Assembly (NCBI RefSeq): GCF_029212645.1
Contig: NZ_JARGND010000006.1
Location: 1-64,000 of the forward strand
Reading direction: 5' to 3'
DNA from: Vannielia sp.
GTDB lineage: Bacteria; Pseudomonadota; Alphaproteobacteria; Rhodobacterales; Rhodobacteraceae
DNA length: 64,000 nt
Positions 42,087 to 50,845 of the stretch are shown here, in pieces; positions within the stretch are counted from its first letter, which is position 1; each line of letters opens with the position of its first letter. The translations under genes were made by a program, and so were the position numbers. The notes beneath the pieces were generated by a model. That model made no database searches. It saw only the letters and a program-made list of their open reading frames with translations, and had not been told where the DNA came from.

Positions 42087-43958
42087 ATGGAAGGTTTTCT
42101 CTTTCAGGCGGTGATCTACCTGGGCGCGGCGGTTATTGCAGTGCCCATCTGCGCAAGGCTGGGGCTGGGCTCGGTGCTGGGCTACTTGCTTTCGGGTATC
42201 GCGATTGGGCCAATCCTTGGGCTGGTTGGCTCAGAAACACAGGAGCTTCAGCACTTCGCAGAGTTTGGCGTGGTGGTGATGCTGTTCCTGATCGGCCTGG
42301 AGTTGGAGCCAAAGGCGCTTTGGCGTTTGCGCCACCGCCTGCTGGGACTTGGTGGAATGCAGGTGGTGGGCACAACGCTGGTGATCGCGCTGTTCGCCTG
42401 GTTGTTTGGCAATAGCTGGAGCCTGTCGCTTGCCGTAGGGATGGTGCTGGCCCTGTCTTCCACCGCGATCGTGCTGCAAACCCTCAGTGAAAAAGGGCTG
42501 ATGCAAACGCCGGGCGGGCGCTCGGTCATATCGGTCCTGCTGACCCAGGATATCGCGGTGATCCCGATCCTTGCGCTGCTGCCCCTGCTTCCGGTGACCG
42601 TGGTCATGCAGCTGGATGCTTCCGGCACCATCCAGCGGGGCGAAGCGGCAGACAGCCACGCGATGTCGCTGGTGGAGGGGCTGCCCGGATGGGGCGTGGC
42701 GCTGGTTACGGTGGGCGCGGTGGCGGCGGTGATCCTTGCGGGCATCTTCCTGACGCGGCCGTTGTTTCGCTTCGTCCATATGGCCAAGCTGCGCGAGCTT
42801 TATACCGCCACCGCGCTGCTGATGGTGGTGATGATCGCCTTCCTGATGAACCTCGTCGGCCTCTCCCCGGCGCTTGGCGCGTTTCTGGGCGGGGTGATGC
42901 TGGCCAACACCGAGTTCAAGCACCAGCTTGAGGCCGATCTCAACCCCTTCAAGGGCCTGCTGCTGGGGCTGTTTTTCATCACCGTTGGCGCGGGCATCAA
43001 CTTTACCGTGCTGTGGAACAACCTCTTCACCATCCTTGGCCTCACCTTCGCGGTGATGTTCCTCAAGGGGGTGGTGCTTTATGCCCTTGGCCTTGTTTTT
43101 GGCCTCAAGGGCAAGGGGCGGTGGCTGTTTACCCTGGGGCTGGCGCAAGCGGGTGAATTTGGCTTTGTGCTGATCGGTTTCATGACAGGGCAACGCATGC
43201 TGGAGCCGCTGATGGCGCAGATTTTGCTGCTGGTGGTCGCTATGACGATGCTGCTCACACCGTTGTTTTTCATCCTGAATGACAAGCTTTCAACCCGGCT
43301 GACCGAAGAGAGCGCCGCGCCGGAGCCGGACGAAATGAACGAAGACGCGCCGGTGATCATTGCCGGGCTGGGCCGGTTTGGCCAGGTGGTGAGCCGGATG
43401 GTGCAGGTGGCGGGCGTTAAAACAACGGTGCTGGATTCAGACCTCGACACGGTGAACCTGCTGCGGACCTTTGGTTTCAAAGGGTTTTTCGGCGATCCCA
43501 ACCGCCCGGAGCTGCTCCATGCCGCCGGGTTGGAGCATGCGCGGGTGCTTGTGGTGGCAATGGATGATCCAGAGGCCGCGGTGCAATTGGTGAGCTATGC
43601 CCGCGCTGAGCGGCCTGATCTGCACATCGTCGCGCGGGCGCGGGACAGGCTGCAAGTTTATGAGCTTTACAAGGCGGGCGCCAATGACATTGTGCGCGAA
43701 CTCTTCGATTCAAGCCTGCGGGCGGGCCGCTATGTGCTGGAAAATATGGATTTTTCCGAGTTTGAGGCGAGCGAGATCGAGAAGGATTTTTACAAGCACG
43801 ACCGTTACAATCTGCGCGAACTCGCCGAGTTGTGGCAGCCCGAGGCACCGATCATGGAGAACTCCGCCTATCTGGAACGGGTTCGCGAGCTGAACTCCGA
43901 TCTCGAAGCTGCTTTGGTTGAGGGCTTGCAGGAAAGCGAGACTGCCAAGAAAACCTGA
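42087..43958 (+). CDS. CPA2-family cation:proton antiporter (KefB/KefC type)
   Basis: The 623-residue protein has about 12 membrane spans (residues 1-400) with the CPA2 motifs LGYLLSGIAIGP, FLIGLELEPKALW, LALSSTAIVLQTL and LTQDIAVIPILALLPLL. These are followed by a cytoplasmic TrkA-N domain whose dinucleotide-binding glycines lie in VIIAGLGRFGQVVSRM near residue 425. It probably exchanges K+ or Na+ for protons. The Kef ancillary subunit is not adjacent. Glutathione-adduct gating, known for KefB/C, is only suggested by similarity. Confidence 0.85.
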   Translation: MEGFLFQAVIYLGAAVIAVPICARLGLGSVLGYLLSGIAIGPILGLVGSETQELQHFAEFGVVVMLFLIGLELEPKALWRLRHRLLGLGGMQVVGTTLVIALFAWLFGNSWSLSLAVGMVLALSSTAIVLQTLSEKGLMQTPGGRSVISVLLTQDIAVIPILALLPLLPVTVVMQLDASGTIQRGEAADSHAMSLVEGLPGWGVALVTVGAVAAVILAGIFLTRPLFRFVHMAKLRELYTATALLMVVMIAFLMNLVGLSPALGAFLGGVMLANTEFKHQLEADLNPFKGLLLGLFFITVGAGINFTVLWNNLFTILGLTFAVMFLKGVVLYALGLVFGLKGKGRWLFTLGLAQAGEFGFVLIGFMTGQRMLEPLMAQILLLVVAMTMLLTPLFFILNDKLSTRLTEESAAPEPDEMNEDAPVIIAGLGRFGQVVSRMVQVAGVKTTVLDSDLDTVNLLRTFGFKGFFGDPNRPELLHAAGLEHARVLVVAMDDPEAAVQLVSYARAERPDLHIVARARDRLQVYELYKAGANDIVRELFDSSLRAGRYVLENMDFSEFEASEIEKDFYKHDRYNLRELAELWQPEAPIMENSAYLERVRELNSDLEAALVEGLQESETAKKT

Positions 43959-44259
43959 AGCGTTTCGGTGAAAGCCTCAATCGCGGGGGGCCGTTTTACC
44001 CCTGTTTGGCAGGATGGATCACTTCAGCGCTAGCGTCTGACGATGGTTCGCAAGCTGGGGCAAGCAAGCTCTGATCGCAGATGCGCTAATCCGGCAGGAC
44101 ACCGCAGAGCGAACCCGCGCAGGCCCTCTACCACCATGGCTTCACCGGCGGGTTCGATGCCATCAGCACACTCTGCCGCCTCTACGCCTCGCCCGTTTGC
44201 TGGACCCACTTCAAGGCTGCCGGAAATGCCACGAGTTGATCCCGAAGGCGCTCACGCAC
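43959..44259. other. Gap between convergent antiporter and carD genes
   Basis: No intact gene is visible. A plus-strand stretch reading YHHGFTGGFDAISTLCRLYA and ending near 44238 has protein-like composition but no start and no family I know. It may be a gene remnant. Confidence 0.25.
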
Positions 44260-44296
44260 AAAAAAAGGCCGCGCCTATAAGGCACGGCCAGTTTTT
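44260..44296 (-). terminator. Terminator after carD
   Basis: On the minus strand GGCCGTGCC pairs with GGCGCGGCC (one G-U pair), loop TTATA, followed by seven T residues. It begins 18 bases after the carD stop. Confidence 0.88.
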
Positions 44297-44313
44297 ACCG
44301 GATCAGGGCGCGT

Positions 44314-44823
44314 TCAGGCGGCGACGCGGCTCACCAGAACGTCATCAATCTGCTTTTGCGCAACGGCTTCATCACCGCCCGAAACAGCGGCGACTTCGCG
44401 GGTCAGGCGCTCTAGCGCGGCTTCGTAAAGCTGGCGCTCGGAGTAGGACTGTTCCCGCTGGTCATCGGTGCGGTGCAGGTCACGGACCACCTCGGCAATG
44501 GCGATCAGGTCGCCCGAGTTGATCTTTTGCTCGTATTCCTGCGCACGGCGCGACCACATGGCCCGCTTGACCTTGGCCTTGCCTTTGAGGGTTGTCATGG
44601 CTTTGCTCACCTCATCGGGCGAGGAGAGCGAGCGCATGCCCACTTCGGTAGCCTTGTGGGTGGGAACGCGCAGGGTCATCTTGTCTTTTTCAAACGAGAT
44701 CACGAACAGTTCCAGCTCTATGCCGGCCACTTCCTGTTTCTCGATCGAAACGATTTTCCCAACCCCGTGGGCCGGGTAAACAACGAATTCGTTAGGGCGA
44801 AAGTCGAGCTTCTTCTTGGACAT
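44314..44823 (-). CDS. carD: CarD-family RNA polymerase-binding regulator
   Basis: The 169-residue protein has the N-terminal RNA-polymerase-interacting domain (DFRPNEFVVYPAHGVGKIVSIEKQEVAG, LRVPTHKATEVGMRSLS) and the C-terminal helical DNA-binding domain (LKGKAKVKRAMWSRRAQEYEQKINSGDLIAIAEVVRDL). CarD stabilises open complexes at many promoters, including rRNA, and is essential in several alphaproteobacteria. A 260-base gap upstream separates it from fdxA; it probably holds the carD promoter, though I could not choose one. Confidence 0.93.
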   Translation of the reverse strand: MSKKKLDFRPNEFVVYPAHGVGKIVSIEKQEVAGIELELFVISFEKDKMTLRVPTHKATEVGMRSLSSPDEVSKAMTTLKGKAKVKRAMWSRRAQEYEQKINSGDLIAIAEVVRDLHRTDDQREQSYSERQLYEAALERLTREVAAVSGGDEAVAQKQIDDVLVSRVAA

Positions 44824-45083
44824 GTAGTGCCTTCTCCGAAAGGATCCCTTGGAGCCGAAAAGGCCCTGTCCCCGGAACGTAGGTGCCGGGAGCGGGCCTT
44901 TGTTGCGCTATGTTATCCCCCGCTTCGGGCGAGCAGCGCAGCCTCGGGGGACTAGGATCTTATTTGCATTGGTAAAGACCATATCACAAATTGGGCGATT
45001 CTCAAAGCGCTTGGGGAACGCAGAACAGCGCCCCGGCAGATATGCCGCAACGTTCGGGCCGCTTTCGCGCCGTTTGGCCCCGT

Positions 45084-45419
45084 TTAGCCGCCCTCGCCGG
45101 GCGCTTCGGAGAAGAGCTCCATCTTGCCCTCCTTGCCATCCATCTCTTCGGCGGTTGGCAGCGGGTCTTTCTTGGTCACGATAACCGGCCAAAGCTCGGA
45201 ATACTTGCGATTGAACTCCACCCATTTTTCCATCTCCGGCTCGGTGTCCGGGCGGATCGCATCGGCGGGGCATTCGGGCTCGCAAACGCCACAGTCAATG
45301 CACTCGTCCGGGTGGATCACCAGAAAGTTCTCGCCCTCGTAGAAGCAGTCCACGGGGCACACCTCTACGCAATCGGTGTATTTGCAGGCGATGCAGTTTT
45401 CGGTGACGATATAGGTCAT
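45084..45419 (-). CDS. fdxA: 7Fe ferredoxin FdxA
   Basis: The 111-residue ferredoxin has the Azotobacter-type arrangement: Cys9, Cys17 and Cys50 for the [3Fe-4S] cluster; Cys21, Cys40, Cys43 and Cys46 for the [4Fe-4S] cluster; and extra Cys12 and Cys25. The C-terminal extension ([21 protein letters not shown]) is typical of FdxA. It is a soluble electron carrier. It lies 45 bases downstream of the S4-domain gene on the same strand, so it may be read from the helicase-S4 transcript. Confidence 0.93.
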   Translation of the reverse strand: MTYIVTENCIACKYTDCVEVCPVDCFYEGENFLVIHPDECIDCGVCEPECPADAIRPDTEPEMEKWVEFNRKYSELWPVIVTKKDPLPTAEEMDGKEGKMELFSEAPGEGG

Positions 45420-45464
45420 GACGGCCTCTCAGCTGTTTGGGCAGAGGTATTTCAAACGCCCCGG

Positions 45465-45845
45465 TCAATCAAGCGGCTTGCCCCGCAAAAGACGCGCCTT
45501 GCGACGATCCCTCGCATGAGGGCGCTTTTCGGTCTGCATTCCGCCCGGATCGCGGGACTTTGTTTCGGGTGGGGCCAGATCTTCGTACAGCGTTTGCGCT
45601 TCGGGGGCGGGGCCGCGCCGGGTGCCAAGAGCCACAATGCGGATCACCCGGATCGCATCGCCCTTGGGGAAGGTCAGCACATCGCCGGGCGACACCATGC
45701 GCGAGGGTTTGGAGATGCGGGTGCTATCAACCCGCAGCTTGCCCTCCCCCACCACACGGGCGGCGAGGGAGCGGGTTTTGAAGAAGCGGGCGTGAAACAG
45801 CCACTTGTCGATCCGCAGGCTCTCCGCAGAGCCGTCGTCGCTCAA
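45465..45845 (-). CDS. S4-domain RNA-binding protein (HslR-like)
   Basis: The 126-residue protein has an S4 fold at its N-terminus: LRIDKWLFHARFFKTRSLAARVVGEGKLRV, then SRMVSPGDVLTF. The C-terminal tail is basic (RPHARDRRKARLL). HslR/Hsp15 binds stalled 50S subunits carrying nascent chains with tRNA, so a role in ribosome rescue or RNA handling is plausible. Its start overlaps the helicase stop by 4 bases, suggesting both act on RNA in one process. Confidence 0.82.
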   Translation of the reverse strand: MSDDGSAESLRIDKWLFHARFFKTRSLAARVVGEGKLRVDSTRISKPSRMVSPGDVLTFPKGDAIRVIRIVALGTRRGPAPEAQTLYEDLAPPETKSRDPGGMQTEKRPHARDRRKARLLRGKPLD

Positions 45846-48763
45846 GACTTGTCCTTGAGCCCCATCAACGCCTGAGCAAACGGGTTATCGGGGTCGATCT
45901 GCTTTTCCTTGCGCGGCGGGCGGGCCTGAAAGCTTTTGGCCTTGTTGTCATCGCGGCGCGGGCCGCCCTTGCCCTTGGGGCCACCCTTGCCGCCCTTGTT
46001 GGCGCGGGGTTTGCCCTGCCCTTGCGGACGGCCACCGCCGCCCTGGCGGCGCTGCCGGTTGCCGGCCCATGTGAAGGTGTAAAAAACCTCCATCTCGGGG
46101 CCTGCGATCTCGGCGTCGGGCGCGGTGCCGGGGGCCAGCTCTTCTGCCGGGGTCTCGGCGATGGGCTCTTCGGGGGCCGGATCGGCAGGCGTTTCGGCAA
46201 TGGGGGCAAGGCCTTCGTCAGGCAGCGCCTCGGCGGCGGGCAGGGTATCATCCGCCGGGGTTTCGGGGGTGGGCTGCTCGATAATGCCGCCTTCAGGCGC
46301 GGCCTGGGCCGCATCCATCACCGGGGTATCCTCGGGCACCGCCTCGGCCTTATCGGCCTCTGGCACCACCGCATCAACGGCCTTCACCTTGGCGCGCTCG
46401 CCCTTTTCGGCGGCATATCCAAGGCCCTGCATCAGATCGGCGAATTGCTCCAGCGTCATCCCGGTGATCGAGAGCATATCGGCGTTGGCCTCAAAACCAC
46501 CACGGGTATTCTGGCTGCGAAGCTGGTCGGCCAAGCGCTCAAGCATGTCGATCCGGATGGCGCGCGCCCCTGCGGGGCGATAGCCTGACAGGGTGGCATA
46601 GCCCTCGGGCTGGCCCTGCGGCGTGGGGATGGTGACAAGGCCAGGCGGCGGGCTTTCGGGGAACTCCTGCAAGCCCTTGTCGAGCGACCAGAGCACAAGG
46701 CGCAGGCGCGTGGGCGCGGGTTTCAGCAGCAGCGGCATGAAAATGGTGAACTGGCCAAAACGCACACCATGTTTGCGCAAAGCGCCACGGGCGTCCTGAT
46801 CCAGCTCCTTGACCTCATTGGCAACCTGATCGCGCGGAATCACGCCCAGAGCCTCGATCATCTGGAAGCCAAAGCCACGGGCCAGCCCGGTGAGCGCTTC
46901 GTCATTCTTGATCGTCATCAGCGGCTCGAACAGCGTAGCGATCTTGCGATCAATGAAGTGCTGCAAGCGGCGTGTGACCTTCTCGGCAACATCGGCGCCA
47001 GCCTCGTCATCCACAAAGGCATGAACCTGCGGCTTGAGCGCCTCGGACCCTTTGACCAGCTTGCCAACAGCCTGATCGCCCCACATCAACCCACCCTGCT
47101 CGGTGTAGTCAAACTCGGTATCGGGCGCGTTATAAAAGCGATCCGCCCGCAGGTGGAATTGCGGCCCAAGAGCGGCGGTGGCGGCGGCGCGTAGGGTTTT
47201 CGCCTCGCCCGCATCCGAGGTTTCTTCCTGCCGGAACCGGAAGCCCTCGATCCGGCCCACAACGTGACCTTCGATTACCACTTCGCCCTTGTCGTTCACA
47301 TCAGCCACGAGGCTCTCCTTCTGTTTCAACCGGCGCAGCAACACAGAGGTGCGCCGGTCGACAAATCTTTGGGTCAGCGCACCGTGCAGCGCATCTGACA
47401 GGCGGTCTTCTACAGCGCGGGTGGCCCCGCGCCAATGGGATTCGTCGTCAAGCCAGCCCTTGCGCTGCGCAACGTAAGTCCAGGTGCGAATATAGGCGAG
47501 GCGCTTGGACAGGGTATCAATATCACCATCGGTACGATCTATGCGTTTAACCTGCCGCGCAAACCAATCCTCCGGCACCCGGCCAAACTCATGCAGATCG
47601 GCGAAAATCCGCGTGAGCAGGCTGGCGTGCTCGCCGTGGGAGATGCTGCGAAAGTCCGGGATGCGGCAGACATCCCACAAAAGCTGCACATCAGCGCGGG
47701 CAGTAAGGCGCGCGGCCAGCTCCGGCTGGGCCGAAAGCACCTTGAGCGAGGTCAGATCATCAGCCGGGCGGGCGCGCAGCAACAGGTCATTCTCAGGGCG
47801 CGCTTCAAGCGAAGCGATAAGGGCGGGCGCGGACGCAAAGTTAAGCTGCGAGGAGCGCCATTGCAGCTTTTGCACCGGGGCAAAACGGTGCTCGGTCACC
47901 GCCTCGACCATCTCTTCATGCAGCGGCGGGGCCTCGCCCGTGACGCCAAAGGAGCCGTCTTGCTGGTAGCGCCCGGCCCGCCCCGCGATCTGGCCAATCT
48001 CGGACGGGGTGAGCGGGCGCATCCGGCGGCCATCAAACTTGGAGAGCGCCGAAAAGGCGACATGGCGCAGATCAAGGTTGAGCCCCATCCCAATGGCATC
48101 GGTCGCCACGAGGTAATCAACATCGCCGTTTTGATAGAGCGCCACCTGCGCGTTGCGAGTGCGCGGGGAAAGCGCCCCCATCACCACCGCACAGCCGCCC
48201 TTCTGGCGGCGGATCAGCTCGGCGATGGCATAGACGTTCTCAACCGAGAAGCCGACGATGGCCGAACGGGCGGGCATCCGGCTGATCTTCTTGGAGCCTG
48301 CATAAACCAAGTGCGAAAACCGCTCGCGCCGCATGAACTGGGCGCGGGGCACCAGCTTGGCGATGGTGGGGCGCATGGTATCGGCGCCAAGGAACAGGGT
48401 TTCATGCAACCCCCGCGCATTGAGCAGACGGTCGGTAAAGACATGGCCGCGCTCGGGGTCATCACAAAGCTGGATCTCGTCAATCGCCAAAAAATCATGG
48501 CCGCCGCCGGTAGGCATCGCCTCCACCGTGCACACCCAGAAGCGCGCACGCTCCGGCACGATCCGCTCTTCGCCGGTGAGCAGCGCCACCGCGTTGGGGC
48601 CGCGCAGGCTGACGATCCGGTCATAAACCTCGCGCGCCAGAAGCCGCAGCGGCAGGCCGATGATCCCGGTGCGATGGGCCAGCATCCGCTCGATCGCGTA
48701 ATGCGTTTTGCCCGTGTTGGTGGGGCCAAGGATGGCCGTGATGGTGCTTTGCTCGCCGCCCAT
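45842..48763 (-). CDS. SUV3-like RNA/DNA helicase with long C-terminal tail
   Basis: The 973-residue helicase resembles mitochondrial SUV3. Walker A is LGPTNTGKTHYAIERML (residues about 12-28), the DEVH-like box is AIDEIQLCDDPERGHVFTDRLL, and helicase domain 2 has ALSPRTRNAQVALYQNGDVDYLVATDAIGMGLNLD and QIAGRAGRYQQDG. Family-typical middle and SUV3_C-like segments follow. From about residue 780 the chain becomes acidic Ala/Pro/Glu-rich and then Gly/Arg/Lys-rich (RRQGGGGRPQG and similar), a probable RNA-binding tail. In mitochondria SUV3 unwinds RNA for the degradosome. It overlaps the S4 gene. Confidence 0.88.
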   Translation of the reverse strand: MGGEQSTITAILGPTNTGKTHYAIERMLAHRTGIIGLPLRLLAREVYDRIVSLRGPNAVALLTGEERIVPERARFWVCTVEAMPTGGGHDFLAIDEIQLCDDPERGHVFTDRLLNARGLHETLFLGADTMRPTIAKLVPRAQFMRRERFSHLVYAGSKKISRMPARSAIVGFSVENVYAIAELIRRQKGGCAVVMGALSPRTRNAQVALYQNGDVDYLVATDAIGMGLNLDLRHVAFSALSKFDGRRMRPLTPSEIGQIAGRAGRYQQDGSFGVTGEAPPLHEEMVEAVTEHRFAPVQKLQWRSSQLNFASAPALIASLEARPENDLLLRARPADDLTSLKVLSAQPELAARLTARADVQLLWDVCRIPDFRSISHGEHASLLTRIFADLHEFGRVPEDWFARQVKRIDRTDGDIDTLSKRLAYIRTWTYVAQRKGWLDDESHWRGATRAVEDRLSDALHGALTQRFVDRRTSVLLRRLKQKESLVADVNDKGEVVIEGHVVGRIEGFRFRQEETSDAGEAKTLRAAATAALGPQFHLRADRFYNAPDTEFDYTEQGGLMWGDQAVGKLVKGSEALKPQVHAFVDDEAGADVAEKVTRRLQHFIDRKIATLFEPLMTIKNDEALTGLARGFGFQMIEALGVIPRDQVANEVKELDQDARGALRKHGVRFGQFTIFMPLLLKPAPTRLRLVLWSLDKGLQEFPESPPPGLVTIPTPQGQPEGYATLSGYRPAGARAIRIDMLERLADQLRSQNTRGGFEANADMLSITGMTLEQFADLMQGLGYAAEKGERAKVKAVDAVVPEADKAEAVPEDTPVMDAAQAAPEGGIIEQPTPETPADDTLPAAEALPDEGLAPIAETPADPAPEEPIAETPAEELAPGTAPDAEIAGPEMEVFYTFTWAGNRQRRQGGGGRPQGQGKPRANKGGKGGPKGKGGPRRDDNKAKSFQARPPRKEKQIDPDNPFAQALMGLKDKS

Positions 48764-48799
48764 GGTTCGCTGCCCTTTCGGCCTGCCGCAGGGCGGCGA

Positions 48800-49360
48800 T
48801 CAGATACGCTTGCCCAGAACGGCAAGCTCAAGCCGCTCCACGGCCTCGGCCACATTGGGCCGGTGCGGATGCAGGCGCATGACTTCGCGGTAAGCATCCA
48901 GCGCCTCGTCCTCGCGGCCCATCTGCTCAAGAATCACGGCCAGACCGGTGAGGGCGGCAAAGTGGCGCGGGTTCAGCTCCAGCGTGCGGCGAATATCCAT
49001 CATCGCCGGGCCATATTGATCCATCTGGAAGTAGGTCGTGGCGCGGGCATTATAGCCCTCGGCAAAGTCTGGCGCGTGGTCAATGAGGGCTGTCAGGTGG
49101 CCAAGGGCTAGATCGTAATCCTCACGCTCCAGCGCGTCACGCCCTTGTTTCAACAGTAAATCCATCGAAGGCGAGCCGGATTTGGACCACTCCAGCCAAA
49201 TCGCATCTTCGATCCGTTGCCAGCCCTCTTGCTCCGGCTCGGCCAGTTCATCAAACAGCTGATCAAGCGTTGGCCCCGCGGCATAGGCCGGAGAGACAAG
49301 CGCCATCGCGACAATAAATGCCGTGACGTGAAAGTTGAGGTATCGCAACGTGTCCTTCAT
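48800..49360 (-). CDS. Exported tetratricopeptide-repeat protein
   Basis: The 186-residue protein has a signal peptide (MKDTLRYLNFHVTAFIVAMA, cleavage after SPAYAAG) and three TPR units from about residue 75: DALEREDYDLALGHLTALIDHAPDF, GYNARATTYFQMDQYGPAMMDIRRTLELNPRH, and a third with EQMGREDEALDAYREVMRLHPH. TPRs bind peptides; its partner is unknown. ATG 49360 is chosen because it gives the signal peptide; the ribosome site is weak. It lies upstream of the helicase on the same strand. Confidence 0.75.
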   Translation of the reverse strand: MKDTLRYLNFHVTAFIVAMALVSPAYAAGPTLDQLFDELAEPEQEGWQRIEDAIWLEWSKSGSPSMDLLLKQGRDALEREDYDLALGHLTALIDHAPDFAEGYNARATTYFQMDQYGPAMMDIRRTLELNPRHFAALTGLAVILEQMGREDEALDAYREVMRLHPHRPNVAEAVERLELAVLGKRI

Positions 49361-49432
49361 ATCTAAGCATGAGTTTAGCGCATGAGACGGGCGCGCCAAG
49401 CCCCCGGATCGTCACATTAGAAGGAGAAGCGC

Positions 49433-49723
49433 ATGAGTTCGGTGATCGAGGGGGCAGTTGCGGCCCTCAATGAGAAGATCGAAGGGGGTTTTGATGGCGG
49501 CACCGCGAAGTTCGACATCGAAGACGAAGGCTGCATCATGCTGGATGGCGATGGCGCCCGCGCTGGCGATGAAGAGGCCGATGTGACGCTTTCTGCCAGT
49601 GCCGATACCTTTCAGGAAATGCTGTCGGGCGAGTTGAACCCAACCGCCGCCTTCATGACCGGCAAGCTCAAGGTTGATGGCGACATGGGCCTTGCGATGA
49701 AGCTCGGCGGCGCATTGGGCTAA
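49433..49723 (+). CDS. SCP2 sterol/lipid-carrier domain protein
   Basis: The 96-residue protein is a single SCP2 domain: FDGGTAKFDIEDEGCIMLDG, ADVTLSASADTFQEMLSGELNPTAAFMTGKLKVDGDMGLAMKL. SCP2 proteins hold fatty acyl or other lipids in a hydrophobic tunnel. AGAAGGAGAAGCGC precedes the ATG. The downstream lysophospholipase-like gene starts 3 bases later, so the pair is probably one lipid-handling operon. Confidence 0.87.
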   Translation: MSSVIEGAVAALNEKIEGGFDGGTAKFDIEDEGCIMLDGDGARAGDEEADVTLSASADTFQEMLSGELNPTAAFMTGKLKVDGDMGLAMKLGGALG

Positions 49724-49726
49724 CCC

Positions 49727-50689
49727 ATGCAAGAGGCACCGCTCTATGAAGAGGCCGAGGGGCCGGCCGGTGGCCGGGCCTTCTGGCTGACCACCTCTGA
49801 TGGGGTGCGCATCCGCATGGGCTGGTGGCCTGCGCAGGGTGAGGCAAAGGGCACGGTGCTGCTCTTCCCCGGACGTACCGAATACGTCGAAAAATATGGC
49901 CACGCGGCCTGCGCCTATACCAAGGCCGGGTTCAACATGATCTCGGTAGACTGGCGCGGCCAGGGCCTGGCCGACCGGGCGCTGCCCGAGCGCGCCACCG
50001 GCCACATCGACGAGTTTGATGAGTATCAGCGCGACGTTGCCGCCGTTACCGCCGCCGTGCGCGAGCTTGAGGGCGAGCGCCCGCTGCCCTGGTCGGTGAT
50101 CGGCCACTCAATGGGCGGGGCGATTGGGCTGCGGGCGATCTACGAAGGGTTGCCGGTTGCCGCCAGCGTCTTTTCGGCACCGATGTGGGGCATCCGCTTT
50201 CATCCCATTGTACGGCCTGCGGCCTGGGTGCTGAGCACCCTGTCACGCCCCCTGCGGATGAGTGATCGGTTTGCGCCGGGCACCGTGCCCGAGGCTTACA
50301 CCCAAGCCAATCCCTTTGCCGACAACATGCTCACCCGAGATCCTGAAATGTGGGAGTACATGCGCCGCCAGATCGCCGCGCACCCCGACCTGTCACTTGG
50401 TGGCCCCAGCCTCAACTGGCTCAACCGCGCCCTGCTCGATGTGCGTGACCTGATGCGCCGCCCCGCCCCTGCCCTGCCCTGCATGACATGGCTGGGCGAA
50501 GGCGAACGCATCGTTGACAAAAGCGCGGTGCAAAAGCGCATGGCAAGCTGGCCCGATGGGGATCTGGTGATGCCCGAAGGGGCCGAACATGAGATCATGA
50601 TGGAGCTGCCCGAAGTGCGTGAGGCGTTCTATGCCCGCACCACAGCATTTTTTGCCGAGCACTTCGCCAAGGCCAAGCCCTCGGCCTGA
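49727..50689 (+). CDS. Alpha/beta hydrolase, lysophospholipase/monoacylglycerol lipase type
   Basis: The 320-residue protein is of the serine aminopeptidase S33 / PldB group. The nucleophile Ser128 lies in GHSMGGA, the oxyanion region in LLFPGRTEYVEKYG, a DWRGQGLADR loop follows, and the late EHEIMMELPEVRE supplies the acid/base His. It is probably cytoplasmic, as no signal peptide is visible. It should cleave an acyl ester from a glycerolipid, consistent with the SCP2 lipid carrier just upstream. Confidence 0.83.
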   Translation: MQEAPLYEEAEGPAGGRAFWLTTSDGVRIRMGWWPAQGEAKGTVLLFPGRTEYVEKYGHAACAYTKAGFNMISVDWRGQGLADRALPERATGHIDEFDEYQRDVAAVTAAVRELEGERPLPWSVIGHSMGGAIGLRAIYEGLPVAASVFSAPMWGIRFHPIVRPAAWVLSTLSRPLRMSDRFAPGTVPEAYTQANPFADNMLTRDPEMWEYMRRQIAAHPDLSLGGPSLNWLNRALLDVRDLMRRPAPALPCMTWLGEGERIVDKSAVQKRMASWPDGDLVMPEGAEHEIMMELPEVREAFYARTTAFFAEHFAKAKPSA

Positions 50690-50754
50690 TTGCTGTTGCG
50701 GGCTGGCCTTTGGCGTGGGCCCCACCAGTCGCTACCTGACCCAATAAATAATGT

Positions 50755-50787
50755 AATGCGCCGCAAGGCGCGCAATGTAACAGCAGC
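50755..50787. repeat. Short dispersed intergenic repeat, copy 2
   Basis: AATGCGCCGCAAGGCGC followed by GCAATGTAACAGCAGC matches the element at 33052-33083 with one inserted base and a few changes. It lies just before the bidirectional terminator between the hydrolase and degP. Confidence 0.5.
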
Positions 50788-50795
50788 ACCCATGA

Positions 50796-50825
50796 AAAAG
50801 GCCCGCCGGTCAGGGCGGGCCTTTT
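50796..50825. terminator. Bidirectional terminator between the hydrolase and degP
   Basis: AAAAGGCCCGCC pairs with GGCGGGCCTTTT around a short loop, giving an 8-bp GC stem with an A-run before and a T-run after. It can end the plus-strand hydrolase and the minus-strand degP transcripts. Confidence 0.88.
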
Positions 50826-50845
50826 CAAGTTGATGGGTTGAAGCC

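Noticed and set aside
43959-44259. Intact gene between the antiporter and carD
   Set aside because: Open frames there lack start signals and known motifs, and one runs into the carD terminator.
47435-49111. 558-codon plus-strand frame opposite the SUV3-like helicase
   Set aside because: It is antisense to a well-supported helicase with intact motifs and shows no domain of its own.
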